A program made the translations under genes and the position numbers. DNA of 64,000 bases from Salinimonas marina (GTDB lineage Bacteria; Pseudomonadota; Gammaproteobacteria; Enterobacterales; Alteromonadaceae): the NCBI RefSeq assembly GCF_015644725.1, contig NZ_CP064795.1:211501-275500 (forward strand). The letters are read 5' to 3'. The notes beneath the pieces were generated by a model. The model was given only the letters and a program-made list of their open reading frames with translations. It was not told the origin of the DNA and did no database searches. Below are positions 39,034 to 49,253 of this stretch, one piece after another (the first letter of the stretch is position 1; every line of letters begins with the position of its first letter).

Positions 39034-39961
39034 AGGTAATAAGTCTGCCTTGCCGGTAGTCGCCATTATGGGCCCTACGGCTTCGGGTAAAACGGGCCTG
39101 GCTCTGGAACTTGCCGGGGCGCGGCCATGTGAAATCATCAGTGTGGATTCGGCGCTGGTCTATACCGGTATGGATGTGGGCACCGCCAAGCCCACCGAAG
39201 CAGAACAAGCCGTTGCCAAACACTGGCTAATTGATATGCTGGATCCCGCCCAAAGTTATTCGGTTGCCCAGTTTTGTCAGGATGCCACCACCCTGATTGA
39301 ACAGATTCATGAGCGTGGCCATATTCCGGTATTGGTCGGCGGCACAATGATGTATTTTAATGCCTTGATAAACGGTATTTCGCCCTTACCTAAGTCTGAC
39401 GAAACGACTCGGGCAGATATTGCCCGTGAAGCGCAGCAGCTTGGGTGGGAAAAATTGCATCAGCAATTGGCGCAAATTGATCCGGTGAGTGCACAACGCA
39501 TTCATCCGAATGATCCACAGCGCCTGACCCGGGCGCTGGAAGTGTACCGTAGTACCGGTAAGTCGCTGACCGAGTGGCAGCAGCAAAAAGGGCCGGCATG
39601 TCCCTATGCCATTACGCAATTTGCTATCGCGCCTGAAGATCGGGCGCAGCTGCATGCACGTATCGCCGAGCGTTTTGATATGATGCTGGATAATGGGCTG
39701 GTTGACGAAGTTAACCGTTTACGGCAGCGGGGTGATCTTCATGAAGACTTACCCGCTATACGTTCAGTAGGGTACCGACAAGTTTGGCAGTATCTGGCGG
39801 GGGAGCTGTCTTATGCGCAAATGCGCGAAAAAGGCATTATCGCTACCCGACAATTGGCAAAGCGACAAATGACCTGGCTTAGAGGTTGGCCAGAGGTCAC
39901 CTGGCTGGACACATTTGCTAACGATAATTTGGCTAAAATATTGGCAAAAATCACACCCTGA
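39026..39961 (+). CDS. miaA: tRNA dimethylallyltransferase MiaA
   Basis: MiaA adds a dimethylallyl group to A37 of tRNAs reading U-starting codons. The 311-residue protein has Walker [16 protein letters not shown] near the N-terminus, [27 protein letters not shown] and [12 protein letters not shown]. The ATG overlaps the end of mutL. hfq follows after 77 bases. Confidence 0.97.
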   Translation: MPEGNKSALPVVAIMGPTASGKTGLALELAGARPCEIISVDSALVYTGMDVGTAKPTEAEQAVAKHWLIDMLDPAQSYSVAQFCQDATTLIEQIHERGHIPVLVGGTMMYFNALINGISPLPKSDETTRADIAREAQQLGWEKLHQQLAQIDPVSAQRIHPNDPQRLTRALEVYRSTGKSLTEWQQQKGPACPYAITQFAIAPEDRAQLHARIAERFDMMLDNGLVDEVNRLRQRGDLHEDLPAIRSVGYRQVWQYLAGELSYAQMREKGIIATRQLAKRQMTWLRGWPEVTWLDTFANDNLAKILAKITP

Positions 39962-39989
39962 ATAAGGAGTGTGGTATACATTAAGCATA

Positions 39990-40011
39990 GTGACCGTATT
40001 ATACGTGTCAC
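39990..40011. promoter_or_regulatory. Palindrome overlapping a possible hfq promoter
   Basis: GTGAC-CGTAT-T-ATACG-T-GTCAC is an almost perfect inverted repeat of 22 bases. It contains TATTAT/TTATAC hexamers that could be a -10 box, and lies 28 bases before hfq. It may be a repressor site or a hairpin in the hfq leader. Confidence 0.45.
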
Positions 40012-40038
40012 ATTAATAATAAAAATTAAGGATTTCAG

Positions 40039-40293
40039 ATGGCTAAAGGGCAATCTCTACAAGACCCATTTTTGAATGCGTTACGCAAAGAACGTATCCC
40101 AGTGTCAATTTATCTGGTAAATGGTATTAAGCTTCAGGGCCAGGTTGAATCGTTTGACCAGTTCGTGATTTTGCTTAAGAACACAGTCAGCCAGATGGTT
40201 TATAAACATGCTATTTCAACTGTAGTACCGGCACGTGCCATTACTATGCCTAGTGCAACCCAAGGAGATGCAGACAATACTAAAACTGACTAA
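40039..40293 (+). CDS. hfq: RNA chaperone Hfq
   Basis: Hfq helps small RNAs pair with their targets. The 84-residue protein has Sm1 ([33 protein letters not shown]) and Sm2 ([10 protein letters not shown]) motifs and a short acidic C-terminal tail of about 15 residues, shorter than the E. coli tail. ATTAAGGATT is its ribosome site. Confidence 0.98.
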   Translation: MAKGQSLQDPFLNALRKERIPVSIYLVNGIKLQGQVESFDQFVILLKNTVSQMVYKHAISTVVPARAITMPSATQGDADNTKTD

Positions 40294-40310
40294 TTTAAGA
40301 GGTACATCGC

Positions 40311-41600
40311 TTGTTTGACCGTTATGAAGCCGGTGAACGGGCAGTCCTTGTTCATATAAATTTTACTGACGACAATACCAAAGAAGAGCTTGCGGAGCTG
40401 GAGCTGCTGGTAAATTCTGCTGGGGTGGATGCCGTTGAGGTATTAACCACATCGCGGAATGCACCGCATGCGAAGTATTTTGTAGGTTCAGGCAAGGCCG
40501 AAGAAATTGCTGCTGCCGTTAATGCGCATGAGGCGAATGTGGTTATCTTCAATCATTCGCTGTCGCCGTCGCAAGAGCGCAATTTAGAAGCGATCTGCAA
40601 GTGTCGGGTGTTGGACAGAACCGGCCTGATACTGGATATTTTTGCGCAGCGCGCCCGTACCCATGAAGGTAAATTGCAGGTAGAGCTGGCGCAACTTCGT
40701 CATATCTCTACCCGGCTTATCCGGGGTTGGACTCACCTTGAACGCCAAAAAGGCGGTATTGGCCTGCGTGGTCCTGGTGAAACCCAGCTTGAAACCGACA
40801 GACGTTTGTTGCGGGGCCGGATAAAAACCATTTTACGGCGTCTGGAAAAAGTGCAAAAGCAACGCGAGCAGGGGCGCCGCTCTCGCAAGCGTGCTGAAAT
40901 TCCTACCGTATCGTTGGTGGGCTATACCAACGCGGGCAAATCTACTCTGTTCAATCAGATTACCGATTCCCATGTCTATGCAGCGGATCAATTGTTTGCA
41001 ACGCTGGACCCCACCTTGCGTAAAATCGAACTGCAGGATGTGGGCGAAGCGATTCTGGCCGACACCGTCGGATTTATCCGGCATCTGCCCCATGATTTGG
41101 TGGCCGCGTTTAAAGCGACGCTGCAGGAAACCCAGGAAGCCGATATTCTCTTGCATGTGGTCGATGTGTCAGATGCGCGTTATCGAGAGACTATGGACGA
41201 GGTAAATGAGGTGCTCGATGAAATCGACGCCGGAGATATTCCTCAGTTAATTATCTGTAATAAGATAGATAATCTCGATGACGTCGCCCCGCGTATTGAA
41301 CGCAACGATGAAGGCATGCCGGTAAGGGTGTGGCTGTCGGCGCAAACCGGCCAGGGCGCTGAACTGTTAAGTGAAGCACTAACCGACTGCCTGGCAAAAA
41401 ATATGGTAAGTTACACCTTGCGCATTCCACCGGCACAGAGTCAGTTACGCGGTGTGTTGTATGAGCTCAATTGCATTTCGCAGGAGTCTTATGCTACCGA
41501 TGGCGACTGGGTGGTCGATATTAAAATGCCTGCGGTAGACTGGAATCGTCTCGAGAAACGCTTGGATACCGGTCTTTCTGAATTTGTGGTGCACCACTGA
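40311..41600 (+). CDS. hflX: GTPase HflX
   Basis: A ribosome-rescue GTPase of 429 residues. N-terminal HflX domain (KYFVGSGKAEEI, NHSLSPSQERNLE), coiled linker (RGPGETQLETDRR), and the G domain with GYTNAGKSTLFNQ, DTVGFIRHLP and NKIDN. The start is TTG at 40311 (MFDRYEAGERA), 17 bases after hfq, as in other gammaproteobacteria. Confidence 0.96.
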   Translation: MFDRYEAGERAVLVHINFTDDNTKEELAELELLVNSAGVDAVEVLTTSRNAPHAKYFVGSGKAEEIAAAVNAHEANVVIFNHSLSPSQERNLEAICKCRVLDRTGLILDIFAQRARTHEGKLQVELAQLRHISTRLIRGWTHLERQKGGIGLRGPGETQLETDRRLLRGRIKTILRRLEKVQKQREQGRRSRKRAEIPTVSLVGYTNAGKSTLFNQITDSHVYAADQLFATLDPTLRKIELQDVGEAILADTVGFIRHLPHDLVAAFKATLQETQEADILLHVVDVSDARYRETMDEVNEVLDEIDAGDIPQLIICNKIDNLDDVAPRIERNDEGMPVRVWLSAQTGQGAELLSEALTDCLAKNMVSYTLRIPPAQSQLRGVLYELNCISQESYATDGDWVVDIKMPAVDWNRLEKRLDTGLSEFVVHH

Positions 41601-41674
41601 ACTTGTGGTACAGGGTAGTTGCGCACACAAATTTTACGTACACTAAATCAATAACCACTTTACGGAGTATTAGC

Positions 41675-42832
41675 ATGGCTTGGAATGAGCCGGGTGGCAA
41701 CAAGAATAATGACCCCTGGAAAAATCGTGACAAACGTGACCAGGGACCACCGGATCTGGACGATGTGTTTAAAAATCTGTTCGGCAAATTCAGTAAAATG
41801 GGCGGCGGCGATGGCGGCGGTTCAGGCAAAAGCATGGGCAAACTGGGCATCAGCCTGTTGGTCGGTTTGCTGGTTGTCATCTGGTTTGTGAGCGGCTTTT
41901 ACACGATAAAAGAAGCGGAACGTGGCGTGGTTTTGCGCTTTGGTGAGTTTTACACCGAAGTAGAGCCCGGCTTGCGTTGGAAGCCCACTTTTGTCGATAC
42001 CGTAATCCCCGTTGATGTGCAGTCAATTCGTGACCTGGATAGTTCAGGCTCGATGTTGACCGAAGATGAAAACGTGGTAGGGGTGCAAATGGAAATGCAG
42101 TATCGTGTCTTTGACCCGTATCGCTGGAATTTCTCGGTAATCAATCCAGAGTCCACCCTGAGCCAGGCATTGGACAGCGCGATTCGTTATGTGGTGGGTC
42201 ACTCAGAAATGGATGATGTACTTACCGATGGTCGTGAGGTGACTCGTCAGCGGGTGTGGGAAGAACTGCAATCCATCCTTGAACCCTATGATATGGGCGT
42301 CTCTATCATCGATATGAACTTCAGGGATGCACGTCCACCTGAAGAAGTTAAAGATGCATTTGATGATGCGATTTCGGCACAGGAAGATGAACAGCGCTTT
42401 ATTCGTGAAGCCGAAGCCTATGCCCGTGAAATTGAACCGCGTGCTCGTGGCCGGGCCAATCGTCTGAATGAAGAAGCTCAGGCTTATAAAGAGCAGGTTA
42501 TTCTGGAAGCCCAGGGTGAAATAGCCCGGTTTGAGGAACTATTGCCACAGTATGAAAGTGCGCCAGAGGTGACTCGTGACCGGATTTACATCGAGACCAT
42601 GGAAACCGTATTTGGTAACACCAGCAAGATTCTGGTGGATACGAAAAACGGCAACAACATGATGTATCTGCCTTTGGACAAGATTATGGAACGCCGCAAC
42701 GGTTCATCGCGCAGCATGAAAGATATGCTACCTGATTTACAGTCGCTCGATTCAAACAACAATCAACGTAACTCGAACCCCAATAATAATTCGAGAGTTC
42801 GTGACAGTCGCTTTAACAATGGAGGACAATAA
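41675..42832 (+). CDS. hflK: HflK, FtsH protease modulator
   Basis: HflK forms with HflC a membrane complex that encloses the FtsH protease. The 385-residue protein has a Gly/Asn/Asp-rich cytoplasmic start (MAWNEPGGNKNNDPW), a membrane helix near residue 60 (ISLLVGLLVVIWFVSGFYTI) and an SPFH domain; the C-terminus is Asn-rich. I chose ATG 41675 after CGGAG; the longer frame is not conserved. Confidence 0.95.
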   Translation: MAWNEPGGNKNNDPWKNRDKRDQGPPDLDDVFKNLFGKFSKMGGGDGGGSGKSMGKLGISLLVGLLVVIWFVSGFYTIKEAERGVVLRFGEFYTEVEPGLRWKPTFVDTVIPVDVQSIRDLDSSGSMLTEDENVVGVQMEMQYRVFDPYRWNFSVINPESTLSQALDSAIRYVVGHSEMDDVLTDGREVTRQRVWEELQSILEPYDMGVSIIDMNFRDARPPEEVKDAFDDAISAQEDEQRFIREAEAYAREIEPRARGRANRLNEEAQAYKEQVILEAQGEIARFEELLPQYESAPEVTRDRIYIETMETVFGNTSKILVDTKNGNNMMYLPLDKIMERRNGSSRSMKDMLPDLQSLDSNNNQRNSNPNNNSRVRDSRFNNGGQ

Positions 42833-42835
42833 CGC

Positions 42836-43726
42836 ATGAAGAATTTGCTGGTAATTGTGCTTATTCTACTCGTCGCGCTGGCGTCAGGCTCCTTGTTTGT
42901 GGTCCGCGAAGGCGAACGCTCGATTGTTATTCAGTTTGGTAAAGTTCAACGCGATGGCGACACCGGTGACACCAGGGTATTTGAACCAGGTCTGCACTTT
43001 AAACTGCCGTTTATTGACTCGGTCAAAACCCTGGATGCACGGATTCAGACGCTGGATGATGCACCAGACCGTTTTGTTACCTCTGAGAAAAAAGACTTAA
43101 TTGTTGATTCTTATGTAAAATGGAAAATTGATGACTTTGCACGTTACTACCTGTCAACCGGGGGTAACAAGATGCAGGCCGAGGCGCTGCTTAAGCAAAA
43201 GGTCAATAACGGTCTGCGCTCTGAATTTGGTACCCGTACTATTCGCCAGATTGTATCTGGTGAGCGTTCGGCACTGATGAACCAGGCGATGGAGCAGGCA
43301 TCAACTTCTTCTGATGAGCTGGGAATTGAGATTGTGGATGTGCGGGTTAAGCAAATTAATCTGCCTACTGAAGTCAGTAACTCTATCTTCCAGCGTATGC
43401 GTGCTGAACGTGCGGCGGTGGCCCGTGAGCACCGCTCAGAAGGTCAGGAACAGGCTGAGGTCATTCGCGCCGATATTGATGCCAAGGTTACGGTAATGCT
43501 GGCGGATGCCAAGCGTAACGCCCGTCAGGTTCGTGGTGAAGGGGATGCTGCAGCTGCACAGATTTATGCGTCTGCGTATTCTCAGAATGCCGATTTCTAT
43601 CGTTTCTTAAGAAGTATGGATGCGTATCGCAACAGCTTTGATAGTAAACAGGATATCCTGGTAATCGAGCCGGATTCTGAGTTCTTCCGCTACATGAATG
43701 ATAAAAACGGTAACCGCGGTAATTAA
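42836..43726 (+). CDS. hflC: HflC, FtsH protease modulator
   Basis: A 296-residue SPFH protein, partner of HflK. N-terminal membrane helix (LLVIVLILLVALASGSLFVV) followed by REGERSIVIQFGKVQ and the family motifs SYVKWKIDDFARYY and RAERAAVAREHRSEG. It starts 3 bases after hflK and ends the superoperon. Confidence 0.96.
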   Translation: MKNLLVIVLILLVALASGSLFVVREGERSIVIQFGKVQRDGDTGDTRVFEPGLHFKLPFIDSVKTLDARIQTLDDAPDRFVTSEKKDLIVDSYVKWKIDDFARYYLSTGGNKMQAEALLKQKVNNGLRSEFGTRTIRQIVSGERSALMNQAMEQASTSSDELGIEIVDVRVKQINLPTEVSNSIFQRMRAERAAVAREHRSEGQEQAEVIRADIDAKVTVMLADAKRNARQVRGEGDAAAAQIYASAYSQNADFYRFLRSMDAYRNSFDSKQDILVIEPDSEFFRYMNDKNGNRGN

Positions 43727-43744
43727 GCTGCAAGCTACCGAAAT

Positions 43745-43772
43745 AAAAGCCAGCCCTGGGGCTGGCTTTTTT
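43745..43772 (+). terminator. Terminator of the hflC operon
   Basis: AAAAGCCAGCC pairs with GGCTGGCTTTT, four-base loop, T run. Confidence 0.9.
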
Positions 43773-44032
43773 GTGCCCGATCCCCACGTTCCGCGCCATA
43801 GGCCAGCCCCGATTCAGGTTAAACATCGCAGGGGGTATACAGGAGAGGGCCCGTCTCAGCTATTCAGATGAAATCTCGTTCTGTAAACCCGTCCTTTCGT
43901 AACGTTTTTTTCACAAAGTGTGCGTTGCGGCCCCGGTTAGGCTACAATCGCTGCCCTAAAAAGACGAGATAAGCTGCATTGAAGCCCGCCAGAGGCCCGC
44001 AGCAGTGTGAATTATTAGTTAGAGGTATCAGT
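43773..44032. other. Region between hflC and the AbgT gene
   Basis: About 260 bases (305 with the terminator) with no gene. AGAGG at 44020-44024 is the ribosome site of the following TTG start. No promoter stands out beyond a TACAAT at 43943-43948. Confidence 0.45.
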
Positions 44033-45631
44033 TTGTCTTCCAATCAATCATCCAGCCAGACTTCTTACGAAGAGCAGGCGCAAAGCGGCTTTTTTGCCCG
44101 ATTTTTAGGCACAGTAGAATGGCTGGGAAATCTTCTGCCCCATCCGGTCACGCTGTTTGCGTTACTGTCACTGTTTATTGTGCTGCTAAGCGGCGTGATG
44201 GGTTATTTTGATATTTCGGTGATGGATCCCCGCCCTGAAGGTGCCAGTGGCCGTAGCGCCGATGGGGTCATCAGCGTGGTTTCTTTAATGACCGCCGAGG
44301 GCTTACAACGCATAGTCACCGGCCTGGTTACCAATTTCACCGGCTTTGCGCCGCTCGGGACCGTGCTGGTGGCGCTACTGGGGGTGGCGGTCGCCGAGCA
44401 TTCCGGTCTGCTATCCGCCGCGATGCGCGGATTGGTGATGAATGCACCTAAGCAGGTGGTTACCTTTGCCATTGTGTTTGCCGGCATTGTTTCCAACACC
44501 GCCTCTGAGCTGGGCTATGTGGTGCTTATTCCACTGGCCGCCATGATCTTTCATTCGCTTGGCCGCCACCCGCTGGCCGGTTTGGCGGCGGCATTTGCCG
44601 GGGTTTCTGCCGGATACAGTGCCAATCTGCTACTGGGTACGGTGGATCCTCTGTTATCAGGCATCACCGAAGCCGCGGCCCGCATGATTGACCCGGAATA
44701 TACCGTGGGTCCGGAAGTGAACTGGTATTTCATGTTTATCAGTACCTTTGTGATTGCCATCATGGGGGCGCTGGTTACCGAAAAAATTGTTGAGCCCCGG
44801 TTAGGAACCTTTGATGACTCGCAAGCCCCCGAAGGGCTTGAGAAACAACAGATGAATGCGCCAACGGCGCAGGAAAAGAAAGCCCTCAAATGGGCCGGTG
44901 TGGCGTTTGCCCTCACCTGTGGGGTACTGGCCTTAACCATTGTGCCGGACAATGGCATCTTGCGTCACCCTGAGACCGGTGAAGTGGTTGGCAGCCCATT
45001 TTTGAAAGGCATCGTCGCCTTCATCTTTATTACCTTTGCCATCCCCGGGTTTGTGTACGGAAAAGTGGCCGGCACCATGAACAATGACAAAGATGTCATT
45101 AATGCCATGTCCAAAAGCATGGGCTCGATGGGCTTATATATCACGCTGGTATTTTTTGCTGCCCAGTTTGTGGCGTTCTTTAAATGGACCAATTTGGGCA
45201 CCGTACTGGCCATCAAAGGCGCCGCTATGTTGCAGTCGGTAGGGTTGGACGGCCCTTCGGTATTCATTTTGTTTATCACGATGTGCGGGCTGGTGAATCT
45301 GTCGCTGGGGAGCGCCTCGGCGCAGTGGGCCGTTACCGCACCAATTTTTGTTCCTATGCTGATGCTGCTGGGCTATGCCCCTGAGGTGATTCAGGCCGCG
45401 TACCGGGTAGGGGATTCAGTGACCAATGTCATCTCCCCGATGATGAGCTATTTTGGCTTGATTCTGGCGATGGCGGCCCGCTACCGCAAGGACATCGGTA
45501 TGGGCACCCTGATTGCGATGATGTTGCCATACTCGATGATCTTCTTTGTCGGCTGGACGGTGCTGTTCTTTATCTGGGTATTTGTGCTGGGGATGCCTGT
45601 GGGCCCGGGCGCCGCCACCTACTACCAATAA
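44033..45631 (+). CDS. AbgT-family transporter
   Basis: A 532-residue inner-membrane protein with about 11-13 helices, of the AbgT family (p-aminobenzoyl-glutamate importers or, in some marine and pathogenic species, antimetabolite efflux pumps). The family-typical start GTVEWLGNLLPHPVTLFALL, FAGIVSNTASELGYVVLIPL and GYSANLLLGTVDPLLSGITE are present, and the final third has NLSLGSASAQWAVTAPIFVPML. The start is a TTG at 44033 after AGAGG; a TTG at 43979 is open but lacks a site. It stands alone; import or export cannot be decided. Confidence 0.9.
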   Translation: MSSNQSSSQTSYEEQAQSGFFARFLGTVEWLGNLLPHPVTLFALLSLFIVLLSGVMGYFDISVMDPRPEGASGRSADGVISVVSLMTAEGLQRIVTGLVTNFTGFAPLGTVLVALLGVAVAEHSGLLSAAMRGLVMNAPKQVVTFAIVFAGIVSNTASELGYVVLIPLAAMIFHSLGRHPLAGLAAAFAGVSAGYSANLLLGTVDPLLSGITEAAARMIDPEYTVGPEVNWYFMFISTFVIAIMGALVTEKIVEPRLGTFDDSQAPEGLEKQQMNAPTAQEKKALKWAGVAFALTCGVLALTIVPDNGILRHPETGEVVGSPFLKGIVAFIFITFAIPGFVYGKVAGTMNNDKDVINAMSKSMGSMGLYITLVFFAAQFVAFFKWTNLGTVLAIKGAAMLQSVGLDGPSVFILFITMCGLVNLSLGSASAQWAVTAPIFVPMLMLLGYAPEVIQAAYRVGDSVTNVISPMMSYFGLILAMAARYRKDIGMGTLIAMMLPYSMIFFVGWTVLFFIWVFVLGMPVGPGAATYYQ

Positions 45632-45642
45632 CAGACACAGTT

Positions 45643-45670
45643 AAAGGCAGCCGGATGGCTGCCTTTTTTG
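45643..45670 (+). terminator. Terminator of the AbgT gene
   Basis: AAAGGCAGCC pairs with GGCTGCCTTT around GGAT, with a T run. Confidence 0.88.
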
Positions 45671-45817
45671 TCTCAGGGCCAGGTAAGCCACACGGACAAC
45701 CGTTATTTTCGATTGGCCTGATTGGGCTTTCATTACGCGGCTTTAAGCGATCGAATATTTATATCCGTCGGTATACATAGTAAAGTTTAGCTACACCTCT
45801 TATTCGGATCAGGATAG

Positions 45818-46897
45818 ATGAAGTTCAAAGGCACAACGGATTATTCGCATCGGCAAAAAGACCGGCTCGGGGTACTCATTACTAATCTGGGGACGCCGCA
45901 AAGTCCTACTGGCGCGGCGCTGAAACCCTATCTGAAACAGTTTTTATCCGATCCCCGGGTGGTGGAGGTACCGCGCTTCATCTGGTGGTTTATTTTAAAC
46001 GGGGTGATTCTGAATATCCGGCCAAAGCGTTCGGCTAAAGCTTATGCATCGGTATGGACCGAAGAAGGCTCGCCGCTATTGGCTATTACCAAACGGCAGC
46101 ATGCGGCCCTGGCGAAAAAATGTCAGCAACACTACGGCGATGATGTGGTGGTGGAGTTCGCCATGCGCTATGGGCAGCCGTCTATCGATAGCGCCATCGA
46201 CCGCTTAAATGCTCAGGGTGTACGCAAGTTGGTGGTGTTACCCTTGTACCCGCAATATTGCGCCTCGACCACGGCCTCGACGTTTGATGCCTTATCCGAA
46301 GACTTTCGCGGCCGCCGCTGGATCCCGGAGCTTCGCTTTATTACTCAGTACCATGACCGCCCGGCCTATATTGCAGCGCTGGCCAACAAAATTCGCGCCC
46401 ACTGGGAACAGCACGGGCGGGCGGATAAATTGCTGATGTCGTATCATGGGATCCCCAAACGCTATTTGTTAAATGGTGACCCCTACCACTGCCAGTGCTA
46501 CAAGACCTCCCGGCTACTGGCTGAGGCGCTGGGTTTATCCAAAGATGACTATCTGACATCCTTCCAGTCTCGATTTGGCCGGGAAGAATGGCTGCGCCCG
46601 TATACCGATGAAACTATGAAGCGCTTACCCGGCGAGGGCATTAAGTCGCTGCAGGTGGTCTGTCCGGGCTTTTCCGCAGACTGTCTGGAAACCATCGAAG
46701 AAATAGGCGACGAAAATAAAGAATACTTTATGGAAGCCGGGGGCCAGCGTTACGAATATATCGAGGCGCTCAATGCCGATGAAGAGCATATAGATGCATT
46801 GTTTGGCTTGATTCAGCAAAACCTGCATGGCTGGGAACTGGAACAGGATACCGATGCTCGGGCCCGCCGTGCTGAAGCATTAGGAGCAAGTCAATGA
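45818..46897 (+). CDS. hemH: Ferrochelatase
   Basis: HemH inserts Fe2+ into protoporphyrin IX, the last step of haem synthesis. The 359-residue protein has LITNLGTPQSPTGAALKPYL near the start, SYHGIPKRYLLNGDPYHCQCY (His is the metal site) and CPGFSADCLETIEEI. ATG 45818 gives the normal length. The next gene overlaps by 4 bases. Confidence 0.97.
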   Translation: MKFKGTTDYSHRQKDRLGVLITNLGTPQSPTGAALKPYLKQFLSDPRVVEVPRFIWWFILNGVILNIRPKRSAKAYASVWTEEGSPLLAITKRQHAALAKKCQQHYGDDVVVEFAMRYGQPSIDSAIDRLNAQGVRKLVVLPLYPQYCASTTASTFDALSEDFRGRRWIPELRFITQYHDRPAYIAALANKIRAHWEQHGRADKLLMSYHGIPKRYLLNGDPYHCQCYKTSRLLAEALGLSKDDYLTSFQSRFGREEWLRPYTDETMKRLPGEGIKSLQVVCPGFSADCLETIEEIGDENKEYFMEAGGQRYEYIEALNADEEHIDALFGLIQQNLHGWELEQDTDARARRAEALGASQ

Positions 46898-47313
46898 GTG
46901 TAGATATCCCAAAGGCGCCAAAAGCCCTGGCACAGGCGCAAAAGTTGGCAAATTTAATGGATACCGCATTTCGGATCCCCGTGGTGGGTTACCGTATCGG
47001 TCTGGATGGCTTATTAGGCTTTATTCCGGGGATAGGCGATTTCATCTCGTTGTTGCTGGCCGGTCGTATTGTGCGCCTGGCCAGTAAAATGGGGGTGCCT
47101 GCAGATATGCAACGTAAAATGATCCGTAATATCATTCTGGATTTCATCCTGGGCTTAATTCCGTTGGCCGGAGACATTGCTGACTTCTTTTTCAAAGCCA
47201 ATCGCGCCAATGTCAAAATGATGGAGCAGTGGTGGCTGGCTCAGCATGATGATGACATCAAACACGCCACCAAAGAAAAACTGACCCAATGGGCCTCAGA
47301 GCCTTCGGCCTAA
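46894..47313 (+). CDS. DUF4112 membrane protein
   Basis: A 139-residue protein of the DUF4112 family. The conserved GYRIGLDGLLGFIPGIGDFISLLLAG and the later LIPLAGDIADFFFKANRAN are clear, with two membrane helices. Function unknown. It overlaps hemH by ATGA, so translational coupling is likely. Confidence 0.85.
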   Translation: MSVDIPKAPKALAQAQKLANLMDTAFRIPVVGYRIGLDGLLGFIPGIGDFISLLLAGRIVRLASKMGVPADMQRKMIRNIILDFILGLIPLAGDIADFFFKANRANVKMMEQWWLAQHDDDIKHATKEKLTQWASEPSA

Positions 47314-47600
47314 TACCTGATAACGACCCTTAGCGTAACGCCGCTAAGTGCCTTCAGCTTAATACCCGGTAGAAGCTGCTGGCTTTCCGCTGCAAAGCGC
47401 GTTCAGGGTCAGGCCCACAAAAAGCCCCTAGCATACTAGCGAGAAGCACTCTTGCGCCTGCGACAGCGGGCGGCGACCCGCATTGCTGACGCGCCGACCC
47501 AGGAATTCATTTACTGCTGACTAATCGCTTTCATCTTTGGCTGCGTAGCCATTAACACCCTGGTACCAACGCACTTTCAATAAAGGAGCAAGAATACAGG
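47314..47600. other. Intergenic region ahead of the acetolactate synthase gene
   Basis: A 287-base gap without a recognisable gene. AAAGGAG at 47581-47587 is the ribosome site of the next gene. A GCGGGCGGCGACCCGC stretch can form a short hairpin, but no T run follows. Confidence 0.4.
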
Positions 47601-49241
47601 ATGAAAGCTTCAGACCTATTTGTAAAAGCCCTGGAAGCCGAAGGGGTGGAATACATCTTCGGCATTCCCGGTGAAGAAAATCTGGATCTTCTTGAATCTC
47701 TTCGTACATCAAACATTAAATTGATCCTCACCCGCCATGAGCAGGGCGCAGGCTTTATGGCTGCCACCTATGGCCGCCTGACCGGTAAAGTCGGAGTTTG
47801 TTTATCGACCTTGGGCCCGGGGGCGACCAATTTGGTCACCCCGGCTGCCTATGCGCAACTTGGCGCCATGCCGATGCTGATGATTACCGGTCAAAAACCA
47901 ATTAAAACCTCCAAGCAGGGCCGGTTTCAGGTGATTGATGTGGTGGATATGCTCAGACCTGTGACCAAATATACCACTCAGGTTGTCAGCGGTGAGCGCA
48001 TCCCTTCGGTGGTCCGTGAAGCCTTCCGGGTGGCCCATGAGGAGCGCCCGGGCGCAGTTCATATTGAACTGCCCGAAGATATTGCCGCAGAAAATACCGA
48101 CTCACCCTTGCTTAAACCCAGCATGACGCGCCGGCCTATTGCCGAATACAAGGCCATCGCCCGCGCGGTAGAGATGATTGAACAAGCCACCTCACCGCTG
48201 CTGTTAATTGGCGCCGGTGCCAATCGGAAGCTGACGGCTAAGATGTTACGCGAATTTGTCGATGCCACCGGTATTCCTTTTGTGACCACGCAGATGGGTA
48301 AAGGGGTACTGAATGAGAGCGACCCCTTGTTTGCTGGCAATACGGCGTTGTCCGATGGTGATTTTGTGCACCGGGCGATTGAACGGGCAGATCTCATTAT
48401 TAATGTTGGCCACGATGTGGTCGAGAAACCACCTTTCTTTATGCATCATGATGGTCAGCAGGTAATCCATATCAACTTTGATTCTGCTACCGTCGATCCG
48501 GTGTATTTCCCGCAACTGGAAGTGGTGGGCGATATTGCCAACAGCATCTGGCAAATTAAAGAGGACATTACGCCCCAAACCGACTGGAAACTGGACTTCT
48601 ACAAAGATGTTCATGAAGCTTATGTACAACATCGGGGCGAAGCCGAAGACGATGACCGGTTCCCGGTACTGCCTGAGCGGTTTGTGCGTGATGTCAGAAA
48701 AGTCATGCCCGAAGATGGCATTGTGACGCTGGATAATGGCGTCTATAAAATCTGGTTTGCCCGCAATTACCCGGCCTATACTCCCAATACCTTGCTACTG
48801 GATAATGCGCTGGCCAGCATGGGCGCCGGCCTGCCTTCGGCAATGGGGGCCAAATTGGTTCATCCCGAAGTACCGGTGGTCAGTGTCTGCGGAGATGGCG
48901 GCTTTATGATGAACAGCCAGGAGCTGGAAACCGCTGTACGCTTGAATCTGGACTTAGTGGTGATTGTGTTACGGGATGATGCCTATGGCATGATCAAGTG
49001 GAAACAATCGCATATGGAGCTGGGTAACTTTGGCCTGGATTATGGTAATCCGGACCTGGTGAAATATGCCCAAAGCTATGGCGCCCAGGGTTGGCGTATC
49101 CAGGAAACCGCTGAAATTGCCACGACGTTACAGCATTGTCTCGACACCCCGGGGGTGCATGTGATCGACTGCCCGGTGGATTACAGTCTCAATGACGAAA
49201 CACTGAACCGTACAATCAAAAAACTCAGTCAGGAAATCTAA
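47601..49241 (+). CDS. Acetolactate synthase large subunit-like ThDP enzyme
   Basis: A 546-residue thiamine-diphosphate enzyme. The three-domain layout is intact: the N-terminal domain with GIPGEENLDLLESL and the catalytic Glu of RHEQGAGFMAATYG, and the ThDP-binding GDGGFMMNSQELETAVRLNLD in the C-terminal third. It resembles catabolic acetolactate synthases that need no small subunit, and none is encoded here. The neighbour 12 bases downstream is an aldehyde dehydrogenase, a pair seen in other Alteromonadales; the shared pathway is not known to me. Other ThDP decarboxylase activities cannot be excluded. Confidence 0.82.
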   Translation: MKASDLFVKALEAEGVEYIFGIPGEENLDLLESLRTSNIKLILTRHEQGAGFMAATYGRLTGKVGVCLSTLGPGATNLVTPAAYAQLGAMPMLMITGQKPIKTSKQGRFQVIDVVDMLRPVTKYTTQVVSGERIPSVVREAFRVAHEERPGAVHIELPEDIAAENTDSPLLKPSMTRRPIAEYKAIARAVEMIEQATSPLLLIGAGANRKLTAKMLREFVDATGIPFVTTQMGKGVLNESDPLFAGNTALSDGDFVHRAIERADLIINVGHDVVEKPPFFMHHDGQQVIHINFDSATVDPVYFPQLEVVGDIANSIWQIKEDITPQTDWKLDFYKDVHEAYVQHRGEAEDDDRFPVLPERFVRDVRKVMPEDGIVTLDNGVYKIWFARNYPAYTPNTLLLDNALASMGAGLPSAMGAKLVHPEVPVVSVCGDGGFMMNSQELETAVRLNLDLVVIVLRDDAYGMIKWKQSHMELGNFGLDYGNPDLVKYAQSYGAQGWRIQETAEIATTLQHCLDTPGVHVIDCPVDYSLNDETLNRTIKKLSQEI

Positions 49242-49253
49242 GGAGTCTTCGCA

